Shown piece by piece: positions 9,155-18,480 of a DNA stretch of 64,000 bases. The stretch lies in NCBI RefSeq assembly GCF_014203545.1, contig NZ_JACHJG010000005.1, forward strand, positions 259,726-323,725. The letters run 5' to 3'. Under the pieces are notes generated by a model. That model was not told the origin of the DNA, searched no databases, and was given only the letters and a program-made list of their open reading frames with translations. The DNA is from Streptomyces netropsis (lineage in GTDB: Bacteria > Actinomycetota > Actinomycetes > Streptomycetales > Streptomycetaceae). A program made the translations under genes and the position numbers. Each line of letters starts with the position of its first letter. Position 1 is the first letter of the stretch.

Positions 9155-10699
9155 ATGAGCGTCGCCGGAAGCGGTGTTGATCAAGCCGGTGACGCGGGAG
9201 ACGTGCGCACCAAGGGCCTCAGCGGCAATTCCGTCGGGCTGCTCGGCAGCGCCGTCATCGGCATCTCCACCGTCGCGCCCGTCTACTGTCTGACCTCCAC
9301 CCTCGGCCCGACCGTCGGCCAGGTCGGCGTGCAGATGCCCGCCGTCTTCCTGGCCGGTTTCCTGCCGATGCTGCTCGTCGCCTTCGCCTACCGCGAGCTG
9401 AACAAGGCGATACCCGACTGCGGCACCTCGTTCACCTGGACGGTGCGGGCCTTCGGCCCCCGCGTCGGCTGGATGTGCGGCTGGGGCCTGGTCATCGCGA
9501 CGATCATCGTGCTGTCCAATCTCGCCGGTGTCGCGACGTCCTTCTTCTATCTGCTGCTGGGCGAACTCACCGGCAGCGAACGGCTCGCCGCCCTGGACGA
9601 CAACCGGCCCGTCCAGGTCCTGACCTGCCTCGTCCTCATCGCCGTCGCGACCGCCATCAGCTATCGCGGCATGACCGCGACCAAGGGCGTGCAGTACGCG
9701 CTCGTGGGGCTCCAACTGGCCGTGCTCGCCGTGTTCATCGCGATGGCCGTGTCCAAGGCCCGCTCCGGCGACCTGCCCGGCTCCATCGACTTCTCCTGGT
9801 CGTGGATGAACCCCTTCGCCGTGCAGTCCTTCGCGGCCTTCACCGCCGGACTGTCCCTGTCCATCTTCATGTTCTGGGGCTGGGACGCCTGTCTGACGGT
9901 CAACGAGGAGACTGAGGGCAGCGCGAAGACCCCCGGCCGGGCCGCGCTCGTCGCCATGGTCGTCCTCGTCGGCTCGTACCTGCTGACCGCCGTCGCCGCC
10001 CAGATGTTCTCCGGCGTCGGGGACAAGGGCACCGGCCTCGGCAACCCCGAGACCTCCGACAACGTCTTCGCGGCACTCGCCGACCCCGTCATGGGCACGG
10101 CGCTGGGCGTCCTGCTCTTCGTCGCCGTCCTCGCCTCCGCCGCCGCCAGCCTCCAGACCACCTTCATCCCGGTCGCCCGCACGGTCCTGGCGATGAGCAC
10201 CTACCAGGCGCTGCCGCCCTCCTTCGCGCGCATCCACCCGCGCTTCAAGTCCCCGGGCCTCGCCACCGTCGCGGCGGGCGTGGCCACCGGCGTCTTCTAC
10301 GCGGTGATGAGCTTCCTCAGCCAGAACGTCCTGATCGACACCGTCTACGCCCTCGGTCTGATGATCTGCTTCTACTACTCGATCACGGCCTTCGCCTGCG
10401 CCTGGTTCTTCCGCGCCGAGCTGCGCCGGTCGGCGCGCGACGCGTTCTTCAAGGGCGTCTTCCCGGTGCTGGGCGGGCTGCTGCTGGCGGCCGTCTTCGG
10501 CAAGACCCTGTACGACATGTGGGACCCCTCCTACGGCAGCGGCAGCTCGGTCCTCGGCGTCGGCTCGGTCTTCGTCATCGGCGTGGGCCTGCTGCTGGTC
10601 GGCGTGGTCATCATGCTGGTGATGCGGCGCCGCAGCCCCGCCTTCTTCCGGGGCGAGGTGCTGACCCGGTCCACCCCGGCCCTGGTCGTGGAGGACTAG
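9155..10699 (+). CDS. APC-family amino acid/amine permease
   Basis: A 514-residue integral membrane protein with about 12 hydrophobic segments and the APC superfamily N-terminus (GLLGSAVIGISTVAPVYCLTS). A Gly-rich first helix is followed by PDCGTSFTW, like the conserved helix 2-3 region. The ATG at 9155 is chosen because the cytoplasmic N-terminus fits family length and GGAGAC lies 8 nt upstream; the frame stays open for 47 codons further upstream. It lies next to the amidohydrolase genes and might import the amino-acid-like substrate or product of that pathway (inference). The gene ends in a repeat-containing bidirectional terminator. Confidence 0.87.
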   Translation: MSVAGSGVDQAGDAGDVRTKGLSGNSVGLLGSAVIGISTVAPVYCLTSTLGPTVGQVGVQMPAVFLAGFLPMLLVAFAYRELNKAIPDCGTSFTWTVRAFGPRVGWMCGWGLVIATIIVLSNLAGVATSFFYLLLGELTGSERLAALDDNRPVQVLTCLVLIAVATAISYRGMTATKGVQYALVGLQLAVLAVFIAMAVSKARSGDLPGSIDFSWSWMNPFAVQSFAAFTAGLSLSIFMFWGWDACLTVNEETEGSAKTPGRAALVAMVVLVGSYLLTAVAAQMFSGVGDKGTGLGNPETSDNVFAALADPVMGTALGVLLFVAVLASAAASLQTTFIPVARTVLAMSTYQALPPSFARIHPRFKSPGLATVAAGVATGVFYAVMSFLSQNVLIDTVYALGLMICFYYSITAFACAWFFRAELRRSARDAFFKGVFPVLGGLLLAAVFGKTLYDMWDPSYGSGSSVLGVGSVFVIGVGLLLVGVVIMLVMRRRSPAFFRGEVLTRSTPALVVED

Positions 10700-10732
10700 G
10701 GCCCGGCCGGCGGCTTCGGCTGCGGGCCGTTG

Positions 10733-10784
10733 TGCCGCCTGCGGCGGGGCGCCCTGCGGGTGCGTCCTCAATCGCCGGACGGGC
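10733..10784 (-). repeat. Interspersed intergenic repeat, copy B (inverted)
   Basis: The reverse complement matches copies A and C, with GCCCGTCCGGCGATTGAGGA at its start and CGCAGGCGGCA at its end. It is followed by a second partial copy around the hairpin at 10805-10836, so this convergent gap holds a compound repeat cluster. Confidence 0.65.
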
Positions 10785-10804
10785 TGCTGTGCTGTGTCCT
10801 CAAG

Positions 10805-10836
10805 CGCCGGACGGGCTGAAATCAGCCCGTCCGGCG
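10805..10836. terminator. Bidirectional terminator between convergent genes
   Basis: CGCCGGACGGGCTGA (10805-10819) and TCAGCCCGTCCGGCG (10822-10836) form a perfect 15-bp stem with a 2-nt loop. It lies between the permease (+) and the PHP-domain gene (-). Confidence 0.75.
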
Positions 10837-10886
10837 ATTGAGGACGAAACGGCGGGTGAGCAGCCCGCCAAGACCAGCCGGGCGGG

Positions 10887-12389
10887 CTACGGCCCCAGGA
10901 AGACCGGATTCGTCAGCGCGGCAAGCGCCCCCGTCCCGCCGTCGGCGGGCGGATGACGGACCTCCGCCCGGACGTACGCGGCGTACGAGGCGGTCGTCCG
11001 CCATTCCACCTTCCCGTCGGCGGGCACCGGGGTGGTGAACAGCCGGCCCTGATCGGTGACGAACGAGGCGGAACAGCCCGCCGCCCCGGTGACGTCCAGC
11101 CGCACGGTGACGGGCGCGTCCCGGTCCACGCGCAGCCGCTCGCCGATGCCCGCGTGGGCGCCGCGCCCGCCGGAGGCGGAGAAGGACAGGCCGACGGCCG
11201 AGGACTCGGCGATCCAGCAGCGGCCGGCCCGGATGCCGGCCAGCAGGGCCGTCCGGGACAGCTCCTCGGCCAGGACGACGGTCTGCGGGTGCCCGACGAC
11301 CTGCGGCTCGCGGTGGGCGTCGCTGTTGCCGACGGCGGGCAGCCAGGGCCTGCCCCGCCGGACCGCGGCGACCAGGGCGTTGTCCCACTCCGCGAGGGCG
11401 ATCTCGTCGTCCGGGGTGTACGGGCCGTTCCAGACCTCCACCGCGTCGGCCTCGTTGAACCCGAACTTCCAGTTGCAGCCGACGCAGGTGGCGTGCGGGT
11501 GGGCGGGGACGACGAGGCCACCCGCCTGGCGGATCCGGCGGGAGAACCGGCCGAAGGCGTTGTCGCGGGCCCGGTAGCGCCAGTCGACGAACACACCGGG
11601 ATCGATGCCGAGCGCCACGACGTGGCCGTTGCGGGTCGTCACCTCCTCGCCGGTGAGGACGAGGAAGTCGTCCGCCCACAACCCCTCCCACGCGCCGTGC
11701 GACGACGTGGTGTTGTGCTCGGTCGTCGTGATCCAGTCCAGCCCCGCGGCCCGCGCCGCCGCGGCGATCTCGGCGGGGGTGCGCTTGCCGTCGGAGTGCA
11801 CGCTGTGCAGGTGGTTGTCGCCCCGGTACCAGGCGCGGCCGCGTCCCTTGGCGCGCTGCGGCGGATACACCGGCGCCGGGGTGCGCCCCGGCGGCCCGTA
11901 CCGCAGGGTGACCGTCACCTCGTACGCCAGGCCCTGCGGCGCCACCGTGTACGGGCCGAGGACGACGTGCCAGGTGCCGGGCCCGACCGGGCCCGGCAGA
12001 TAGCCGGGGGTGGCCCGCTCGGCGCTGATCGCGAACTCCGTGCGGGCGCCGCCCGACCAGCCCCGGAAGCCCGGCCCGCCCAGCTCCGTGCCGCGCTCGT
12101 CGAAGATGCCGATGTCGCAGGCGTTGCCCTGGACACCGGCCGGTACGGCGGGTCTGTCGTACGTGTAGGAGACGGCGATCTCACGGACACCGCGCGGCAC
12201 TTCCACGGGGAGGTGGACGAAGTCGGGCGCACCGGTCGGCAGCCGGCCGGTGACCTTGCGGGTCTCGGACGCGGGACCGCCGCCGGCCCCCTCGGGCGCG
12301 TCGGCGTGGGCGAACGTCACGCCGTCGAGCGTAAGCACGCCGGCCGCGCCCGCGACAGCCGCCATCCTGAGCATTTCGCGTCGGTGCAT
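10887..12389 (-). CDS. CehA/McbA-family PHP-domain metallohydrolase, exported
   Basis: A 500-residue protein. The N-terminus RREMLRMAAVAGAAGVLTL, followed by THAxA-like FAHADA, looks like a twin-arginine (Tat) signal. A beta-rich region fills about residues 50-180. The PHP phosphoesterase domain has H193-x-H195 in DNHLHSVHSDG, then TTTEHN and VVPAHPHA. CehA/McbA proteins are metal-dependent hydrolases first known from carbaryl degradation; phosphoester or carbamate substrates are possible. The ATG at 12389 places the RR motif at residues 3-4. It is divergent from an LLM gene. Confidence 0.82.
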   Translation of the reverse strand: MHRREMLRMAAVAGAAGVLTLDGVTFAHADAPEGAGGGPASETRKVTGRLPTGAPDFVHLPVEVPRGVREIAVSYTYDRPAVPAGVQGNACDIGIFDERGTELGGPGFRGWSGGARTEFAISAERATPGYLPGPVGPGTWHVVLGPYTVAPQGLAYEVTVTLRYGPPGRTPAPVYPPQRAKGRGRAWYRGDNHLHSVHSDGKRTPAEIAAAARAAGLDWITTTEHNTTSSHGAWEGLWADDFLVLTGEEVTTRNGHVVALGIDPGVFVDWRYRARDNAFGRFSRRIRQAGGLVVPAHPHATCVGCNWKFGFNEADAVEVWNGPYTPDDEIALAEWDNALVAAVRRGRPWLPAVGNSDAHREPQVVGHPQTVVLAEELSRTALLAGIRAGRCWIAESSAVGLSFSASGGRGAHAGIGERLRVDRDAPVTVRLDVTGAAGCSASFVTDQGRLFTTPVPADGKVEWRTTASYAAYVRAEVRHPPADGGTGALAALTNPVFLGP

Positions 12390-12616
12390 CCGTGCCCCCT
12401 GGGTCGGAAGGGTCGCCCCGTCATCGTTGTACGCCCGGGTGGCGCACAGGGGAACGGGTACGGACGGGTGAGTTGCGGCGCGCGGTCGGCCGTGGGAGGC
12501 CGCGGCGGCCGGTCGTTGCGGCCGTGTGTCCGTCGGCTGTCGACCGCTTGTCGCGCGGACCGCCGGGGGGTGGTAGAGCATACGGTTGGGACACGCCACG
12601 ACGGAGGTGCCACCGC

Positions 12617-13474
12617 ATGCGGATCGCCACCACGATCTTCCTCACCGACGAGACGATCAGCCCGGTCCGGCTCGCCCGGGAGCTGGAGCAGCGCGGCTTC
12701 GCCGGTCTCTTCCTGCCCGAGCACACCCACATCCCGGCCAGCCGGGACACCCCGTGGCCCGGGGGCGACCCGTTGCCGCGCGAATACGGCCGGTCCCTGG
12801 ACCCGTTCGTCGCGCTCGCGCAGGCCGCGGCCGTCACCGAGCGGCTCGCGATCGGCACGGGCATCACGCTGGTGGCCCAGCACGACCCGATCGCGCTCGC
12901 CAAGCAGGTCGCCTCGCTCGACTTCCTGAGCGACGGCCGGCTGACCCTCGGCGTCGGCTTCGGGTGGAACGTGGAGGAGGCCGCCGACCACGGCGTGGAG
13001 TGGGGATCGCGGCGGCGGCTGGTACGGGACCGGATGGCCCTGATGCGCGCGCTGTGGACCGAGGAACCGACGCCCTACGCGGGCGAGTTCGGCTCCGTCC
13101 GGGCGAGCCTCGCGCACCCCAAACCCGTCCGGGCGCCGCGCTCCCGGGAGGGCGCGGAGCCGCTCGTGGGGCCGCGCACCCTGATCGGCGGCGGTGCCGG
13201 GCCGGGCCTCTTCGCCCACGTCGCGGAGTACGCGGACGGCTGGCTGCCCATCGGCGGCGGCGGGCTGAGCGAGGCGCTGCCCGCGCTGCGCAGGGCATGG
13301 CGGGCGGCCGGGCGGCCCGGGGAACCGGTGGTCGTGCCGTACGCCGTGCACCCCTCGGCCGAGAAGCTCGCGCACCTCGCGGACCAGGGCATCGAAGAGG
13401 TCGTGGTGGGGCTGCCCGCGGCCGACGACGCGGTCGTGGTGCGGGCCCTGGACGCGCTGGCCGAATTCCTCTAG
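12617..13474 (+). CDS. LLM-class F420-dependent oxidoreductase (TIGR03619-like)
   Basis: A 285-residue luciferase-like monooxygenase-fold protein. It has FAGLFLPEHTHIPASR at the N-terminus, AIGTGITLVAQHDPIALAKQ, then DGRLTLGVGFGWNVEE, the core of the Rv2161c/F420-type subgroup. ATG has GGAGGTG 7 nt upstream. It lies 179 bp upstream of fbiC, which makes the precursor of its presumed F420 cofactor, and a hairpin separates the two. The substrate is unknown. Shorter than the other two LLM enzymes in this window, it is full length for its subgroup. Confidence 0.86.
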   Translation: MRIATTIFLTDETISPVRLARELEQRGFAGLFLPEHTHIPASRDTPWPGGDPLPREYGRSLDPFVALAQAAAVTERLAIGTGITLVAQHDPIALAKQVASLDFLSDGRLTLGVGFGWNVEEAADHGVEWGSRRRLVRDRMALMRALWTEEPTPYAGEFGSVRASLAHPKPVRAPRSREGAEPLVGPRTLIGGGAGPGLFAHVAEYADGWLPIGGGGLSEALPALRRAWRAAGRPGEPVVVPYAVHPSAEKLAHLADQGIEEVVVGLPAADDAVVVRALDALAEFL

Positions 13475-13476
13475 GC

Positions 13477-13507
13477 CGGGCGGGCCCCGAGACCCCTGCC
13501 CCGCCCG
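13477..13507. terminator. Hairpin after LLM gene, upstream of fbiC
   Basis: CGGGCGGG (13477-13484) pairs with CCCGCCCG (13500-13507). It probably limits read-through into fbiC. Confidence 0.45.
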
Positions 13508-13653
13508 CGAGTCGGGACGGCGCCCCTGGTCAGGTGCCGTTCCGGGGCGCGGAAACGCATGCCGGAGGCCGCCTCCGTCTGACGTGATCAGTGGCACACG
13601 GATCCGCCCCGGTGCGCTCTGGAGTTGTCGGTTCCCGCTCGTATGCTCGGACA

Positions 13654-16248
13654 ATGACTTCCAGCGCGCAGGGATCCGAGCAGGCAGCACCGACCGCGAA
13701 CGCCATGCGTCGCGCGCTCAGGCGCGCCCGGGACGGGGTCGCGCTGGACGTCACCGAGGCGGCGGTGCTGCTCCAGGCGCGCGGCGAGGACCTGGCGGAC
13801 CTGTGCGCGTCCGCCGCCCGCGTACGGGACGCGGGGCTCGAGGCCGCCGGCCGCCCCGGCGTCATCACCTACTCGAAGAGCGTCTTCATCCCGCTCACCC
13901 GTCTCTGCCGCGACAAGTGCCACTACTGCACCTTCGCCACCGTCCCCGGCAAGCTGCGCCGCGCGGGCCACGGGATGTTCATGTCCCCGGACGAGGTGCT
14001 GGACATCGCCCGCCGCGGCGCCGCCATGGGCTGCAAGGAAGCGCTGATCACCCTCGGCGACAAGCCCGAGGACCGCTGGCCCGAGGCGCGCGAGTGGCTG
14101 GAGGCCGAGGGGTACGACGACACCATCGCGTACGTCCGGGCGATGGCGATCCGCATCCTGGAGGAGACCGGGCTGCTGCCGCACCTCAACCCCGGCGTCA
14201 TGTCCTGGACGGACTTCCAGCGGCTCAAGCCCGTGGCGCCCTCCATGGGCATGATGCTGGAGACCACGGCCACCCGCCTGTGGAGCGAGCCCGGCGGCCC
14301 CCACCACGGCTCCCCGGACAAGGAGCCGGCCGTCCGGCTGCGCGTCCTGGAGGACGCCGGGCGCAGCTCCGTCCCCTTCACGAGCGGCCTGCTGATCGGC
14401 ATCGGCGAGACCTACGAGGAGCGCGCCGAGTCGCTGTTCGCGCTGCGCCGGATCTCCCGCGCCTACCACGGCATCCAGGAACTCATCATGCAGAACTTCC
14501 GCGCCAAGCCGGACACGGCGATGCGCGGCATGCCGGACGCCGAGCTGGACGAACTGGTCGCCACCGTTGCCGTCGCCCGGCACATCATGGGCCCTTCCGC
14601 CTGCCTCCAGGCCCCGCCCAACCTGGTCGCCGGGGAGTACGCGCGACTCATCGGCGCCGGCATCGACGACTGGGGCGGCGTCTCCCCGGTCACCCCGGAC
14701 CACGTCAACCCCGAGCGCCCCTGGCCGCACATCGACGAGCTCGCCGAGCGCTCCGCCGCCGCCGGCTTCGAGCTGCGCGAACGCCTCGCCGTCTACCCCG
14801 AGTTCGTCCAGCGCGGCGAGCCCTGGCTGGACCCCCGGCTGCTGCCGCACGTCCGCGCCCTCGCCGACCCGGCCACGGGCCTGGCCCGCGAGGACGCCGT
14901 GGTCGAGGGCCACCCCTGGCAGGAGCCCGAGGACGTGTTCGTCGCCGCGGGGCGCACGGACCTGCACCACACCATCGACACCGAGGGCCGCACCGCGGAC
15001 CGCCGCGACGACTTCGACGAGGTGTACGGCGACTGGGAGGCGCTGCGCGAGGCCGCCGCCCCCGGCATGGTCCCGTCCCGGCTCGACGGCGACGTCAAGC
15101 AGGCGCTGAAGCAGGCCGCCGACGACCCCACCCGGCTGACCGACGCCGAGGCGCTGACCCTCCTGCACGCCGACGGCCCCGCCCTGGACGCCCTCTGCCG
15201 CATCGCCGACGACCTGCGGCGCGCGACCGTCGGGGACGACGTCACCTACATCGTCACGCGGAACATCAACTTCACCAACGTCTGCTACACCGGCTGCCGG
15301 TTCTGCGCCTTCGCCCAGCGGCGCACCGACGCCGACGCCTACACCCTGTCGCTCTCCCAGGTCGCCGACCGCGCCGAGCAGGCGTGGCAGGTCGGCGCGA
15401 CCGAGGTCTGCATGCAGGGCGGCATCCACCCCGACCTGCCCGGCACGGCCTACTTCGACATCGCGCGGGCGGTGAAGGAGCGCGTCCCGGGCATGCACGT
15501 GCACGCCTTCTCGCCGATGGAGGTCGTCAACGGCGCGACGCGCACCGGCCTGTCCATCCGGGAGTGGCTGGCCGCCGCCAAGGAAGCCGGGCTCGACAGC
15601 ATCCCGGGCACCGCCGCCGAGATCCTCGACGACGAGGTCCGCTGGGTCCTCACCAAGGGCAAGCTGCCGACCGCGACGTGGATCGAGGTCGTCAAGACCG
15701 CACACGAGCTGGGCATCCGGTCCTCCTCCACGATGATGTACGGGCACGTGGACCAGCCCCGCCACTGGCTGGGCCACTTCCGCCAACTCGCCGAGATCCA
15801 GCAGGAGACCGGCGGCTTCACGGAGTTCGTGACCCTGCCCTTCATCCACACCAACGCCCCCGTCTACCTCGCCGGCATCGCCCGCCCCGGCCCCACCACC
15901 CGGGACAACCGCGCCGTCACGGCCATGGCCCGGGTGCTGCTCCACCCGCACATCACGAACATCCAGACGAGCTGGGTGAAGCTGGGCGCCGAGGGCGCGG
16001 CCGAGATGCTGCGCTCGGGCGCCAACGACCTGGGCGGCACGCTGATGGAGGAGACCATCTCCCGCATGGCGGGCTCCTCCTACGGCTCGTACCGCTCGAT
16101 CCAGGACCTCGTCGCCATCGCGGAGGCCGCGGGCCGCCCGTCCCGGCCGCGTACGACGCTCTACGGCGAGGTGTCCGAGGAGCGGCAGGCCGCCGCGCTC
16201 GCCTCGGACGGTCACCTTCCGGACCTGCTGCCGGTGCTGGGGGAGTAG
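13654..16248 (+). CDS. fbiC: Bifunctional FO biosynthesis protein CofGH/FbiC
   Basis: An 864-residue fusion of two radical-SAM enzymes that make FO, the deazaflavin chromophore of coenzyme F420, from tyrosine and 5-amino-6-ribitylaminouracil. The N-terminal CofG half has C85-x3-C89-x2-C92 in CRDKCHYC. The C-terminal CofH half has C544-x3-C548-x2-C551 in CYTGCRFC. Both bind a [4Fe-4S] cluster and SAM. Full actinobacterial FbiC is about 860 residues, so the protein is complete. The ATG at 13654 fits that length; an open frame of 21 codons precedes it. The neighbouring F420-type LLM genes make the context consistent. Confidence 0.97.
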   Translation: MTSSAQGSEQAAPTANAMRRALRRARDGVALDVTEAAVLLQARGEDLADLCASAARVRDAGLEAAGRPGVITYSKSVFIPLTRLCRDKCHYCTFATVPGKLRRAGHGMFMSPDEVLDIARRGAAMGCKEALITLGDKPEDRWPEAREWLEAEGYDDTIAYVRAMAIRILEETGLLPHLNPGVMSWTDFQRLKPVAPSMGMMLETTATRLWSEPGGPHHGSPDKEPAVRLRVLEDAGRSSVPFTSGLLIGIGETYEERAESLFALRRISRAYHGIQELIMQNFRAKPDTAMRGMPDAELDELVATVAVARHIMGPSACLQAPPNLVAGEYARLIGAGIDDWGGVSPVTPDHVNPERPWPHIDELAERSAAAGFELRERLAVYPEFVQRGEPWLDPRLLPHVRALADPATGLAREDAVVEGHPWQEPEDVFVAAGRTDLHHTIDTEGRTADRRDDFDEVYGDWEALREAAAPGMVPSRLDGDVKQALKQAADDPTRLTDAEALTLLHADGPALDALCRIADDLRRATVGDDVTYIVTRNINFTNVCYTGCRFCAFAQRRTDADAYTLSLSQVADRAEQAWQVGATEVCMQGGIHPDLPGTAYFDIARAVKERVPGMHVHAFSPMEVVNGATRTGLSIREWLAAAKEAGLDSIPGTAAEILDDEVRWVLTKGKLPTATWIEVVKTAHELGIRSSSTMMYGHVDQPRHWLGHFRQLAEIQQETGGFTEFVTLPFIHTNAPVYLAGIARPGPTTRDNRAVTAMARVLLHPHITNIQTSWVKLGAEGAAEMLRSGANDLGGTLMEETISRMAGSSYGSYRSIQDLVAIAEAAGRPSRPRTTLYGEVSEERQAAALASDGHLPDLLPVLGE

Positions 16249-16331
16249 AGAACGGGCCCGGCGCCTGCTTGTTGCCGTTTTGTCGCCGCTCGCTGGCCGG
16301 GCGGCGATGGATCGTGCATAGGGTGTCGGCC

Positions 16332-17471
16332 ATGTCTTGGCCACAGAACCCGCAGGATCCCCAGCAGCCCCAGGGCTCGCAGCCCCCGCAGCCCCCGCAG
16401 CAGGGCTTCGGCCCGCCGCCCGGGTGGACGCCGACCGCCCAGCAGCCGGCGGTGTCACTGCCTCCGCAGCCGCCGCAGCACCAGCAGACGCCCCCGCAGC
16501 CTCCGCAGGCGATGCCCCCGCAGCCGCCTCAGCACCAGCAGGGGATGCCGCCTCAGGCGCCGCAGTATCAGCAGGGGATGCCTCCGCAGCCGCCGCAGCC
16601 CTACGGTGCGCAGCCCCCGCCGCCCCCGCAGTACCAGCAGGCGCCCCCGCAGCCCGAGCCGCCGCGTGGTGGCGGGGGCAACAAGACGATGCTCGCCGTC
16701 GTCGGCGGCGTCGTGGCGCTCGCCGTCATCGGCGGCGGTGCCTTCTTCCTGCTCCGGGGCGGCGACGAGGAGAAGCCCGAGGCGGGCAAGGGCGGCCCGC
16801 AGGCGTCCGGCGCCCCGGCGCAGCCGACGCAGGAGCCCACCCCGGGCAACGGTTCGGCGAGCCCGTCCGGCCCGCCGCCGAAGGTCGCCGGCTGGCAGAC
16901 GCAGACCAGCGACGAGCACAACTACCGCTACGACGTGCCGGCCAAGGCCGACAAGTGGAACGTCGCCCCGCAGGGCACCGCCATTTCCTACACCGACAAC
17001 GGCAAGCCCGTCGTCGTGATGCGGGAGATCGCGAGCTACCGCGAGGGCGGCTGCTCCTCCAGCGCCAACCCCGACTCCATGGGTGAGGCGGGCAAGGGAC
17101 AGCTCGCCTCCATCGGCACCACGGGCGGCGGCAAGGACCTGGACCTCAAGGAGAACGCCCGCAACTGGGCGGGCAACTGGGGCACCATGGCCTACGGCGG
17201 CCTGAACAACAAGCCCAAGATCGAGATTCAGGACGAGAAGGCGTGGAAGGCCAACGGCATCGAGGGCTGGACCGCCACGGCCAAGGTGACCGTCAAGAAC
17301 CGCCCGAGCGACTGCGTCCCGCCCACCGCGATCGTGAAGAGCATCGCCCAGAAGCTACCGGACGGCACCTTCCACGGCTGGGTGATCTACGCCGACCAGG
17401 GTGTCCCCGACGCGCTGACCGAGGCCCAGATCGACAAGATCATGAGCACGGTCCGGCCCGCGAAGGACTGA
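16332..17471 (+). CDS. Pro/Gln-rich single-pass membrane protein of unknown function
   Basis: A 379-residue protein. Residues 1-115 are a Pro/Gln/Tyr-rich low-complexity tail with imperfect repeats of the PPQPPQYQQGM type. One transmembrane helix follows (about 118-138, MLAVVGGVVALAVIGGGAFF). A Pro/Ser linker then leads to an extracellular domain from about 185, with two cysteines (GGCSSSAN, SDCVPP) that could pair. No enzyme motif is seen. The topology, cytoplasmic tail and outer domain, is common for Streptomyces envelope proteins annotated as hypothetical. It starts 83 bp after fbiC but probably has an unrelated role. Confidence 0.85.
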   Translation: MSWPQNPQDPQQPQGSQPPQPPQQGFGPPPGWTPTAQQPAVSLPPQPPQHQQTPPQPPQAMPPQPPQHQQGMPPQAPQYQQGMPPQPPQPYGAQPPPPPQYQQAPPQPEPPRGGGGNKTMLAVVGGVVALAVIGGGAFFLLRGGDEEKPEAGKGGPQASGAPAQPTQEPTPGNGSASPSGPPPKVAGWQTQTSDEHNYRYDVPAKADKWNVAPQGTAISYTDNGKPVVVMREIASYREGGCSSSANPDSMGEAGKGQLASIGTTGGGKDLDLKENARNWAGNWGTMAYGGLNNKPKIEIQDEKAWKANGIEGWTATAKVTVKNRPSDCVPPTAIVKSIAQKLPDGTFHGWVIYADQGVPDALTEAQIDKIMSTVRPAKD

Positions 17472-17544
17472 GGGCGTGAGCGGGACGCGCCCGGCGCGGG
17501 GGCCGAGCGCGAACCTCCCGGTGTGATCCGACCCGCCGCGCGGG

Positions 17545-18327
17545 TCAGCGCATCACTTCCCCGGCGTTCACCAGCAGCGACTGCCCGGTGATCGCCCGCG
17601 CGCGGTCGGAGGCCAGGAAGACGACGGCCTCCGCCACGTCCGCGTCCGTCGCGAGGTCCGGCAGCGCCACCCGGTCGGTGAGCCGGGCCCGTACGGCCTC
17701 CTCGGGCACCCCCTCGCTCAGGGCGGTGCGCCGGACGTGCTCGCGCACCGGCGGCCCCCACATCCAGCCGGGCTGCACGGTGTTGACCCGGATGCGCTGC
17801 GGGCCCAGTTCCCGCGCCAGCGAGTACATCGCCGAGACGAGGGCGCCCTTGGACGCGGCGTACGCGGTCTGGCGGACCTGCGTGGGGGCCGCCACCGAGG
17901 ACTGGGTGCCGATGAGGACGACCGAGCCGCCGCGCTTGCCGAGCGCCGGCAGACAGGCGCGGGTCAGCCGCAGCGCGCCGAGGAGATTGACGTCGAGCAC
18001 CTCCCGCCACGCGTCGAAGTCCGCGTCCTCCAGGCCGCCGAAGTGCCGGTCCAGGGCCGCGACGTGGACGACCGCGTCGAGGCGCCCGAAGCGGTCGGTG
18101 GCGGCGGTGGCCAGCGCGTCGCACCGGGCCTGGTCGGTGATGTCCGTGGCGAGATGGGCGGTGCGTTCCCCCGAGGGGTCGATGGCCGCGGCGGTCCGGG
18201 CGAGGTTCTCCCCGGTCCGGGCGCCGAGGACGACCCGGGCCCCGTCGCGGACGCACGCCGCCGCCACCCGCCCGCCGAGACCGGGGCCGACGCCGGACAC
18301 GAGTACGGTCTTGCCGCGCAGCAGCAT
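17545..18327 (-). CDS. SDR-family oxidoreductase
   Basis: A 260-residue short-chain dehydrogenase. The cofactor motif is VSGVGPGLGG. The catalytic Ser is in LIGTQSSVAAP, Y-A-A-S-K-G-A follows, and the C-terminus ends with ITGQSLLVNAGEVM. The usual NNAG motif is replaced by VHVAALD. The ATG at 18327 has GGGAGGTG 9 nt upstream. It sits behind palindrome site 3 and is divergent from the gene at 18481, so both probably belong to the same regulon as the two catabolic operons at 2.5-8.9 kb. The substrate is unknown, possibly a hydroxy or keto intermediate of that pathway. Confidence 0.9.
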   Translation of the reverse strand: MLLRGKTVLVSGVGPGLGGRVAAACVRDGARVVLGARTGENLARTAAAIDPSGERTAHLATDITDQARCDALATAATDRFGRLDAVVHVAALDRHFGGLEDADFDAWREVLDVNLLGALRLTRACLPALGKRGGSVVLIGTQSSVAAPTQVRQTAYAASKGALVSAMYSLARELGPQRIRVNTVQPGWMWGPPVREHVRRTALSEGVPEEAVRARLTDRVALPDLATDADVAEAVVFLASDRARAITGQSLLVNAGEVMR

Positions 18328-18363
18328 GGGACGGCACACCTCCCGTGGCAATGGGCACTGTGC

Positions 18364-18378
18364 CTGACGTAGCGTCAG
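18364..18378. promoter_or_regulatory. Operator palindrome CTGACGNNNCGTCAG, site 3
   Basis: CTGACG-TAG-CGTCAG lies between the divergent SDR (-) and unknown-family (+) genes, 36 bp from the SDR start. It is identical in arms and spacing to sites 1 and 2 and could serve both promoters. Confidence 0.8.
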
Positions 18379-18480
18379 GTGCGGTTCAGGGTAGGTCCGC
18401 ACGCGGCGGTGGCGCCAGACCTCGACCCGGGCCGCCGGGCCCCTCCCCATTTGATGCCACGTCGGCTAGACCTGTGGGCC

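Noticed and set aside
13588..16458. 956-codon open frame on the minus strand opposite fbiC
   Set aside because: It is a shadow of the high-GC coding strand. fbiC on the plus strand has complete radical-SAM motifs and the expected length.
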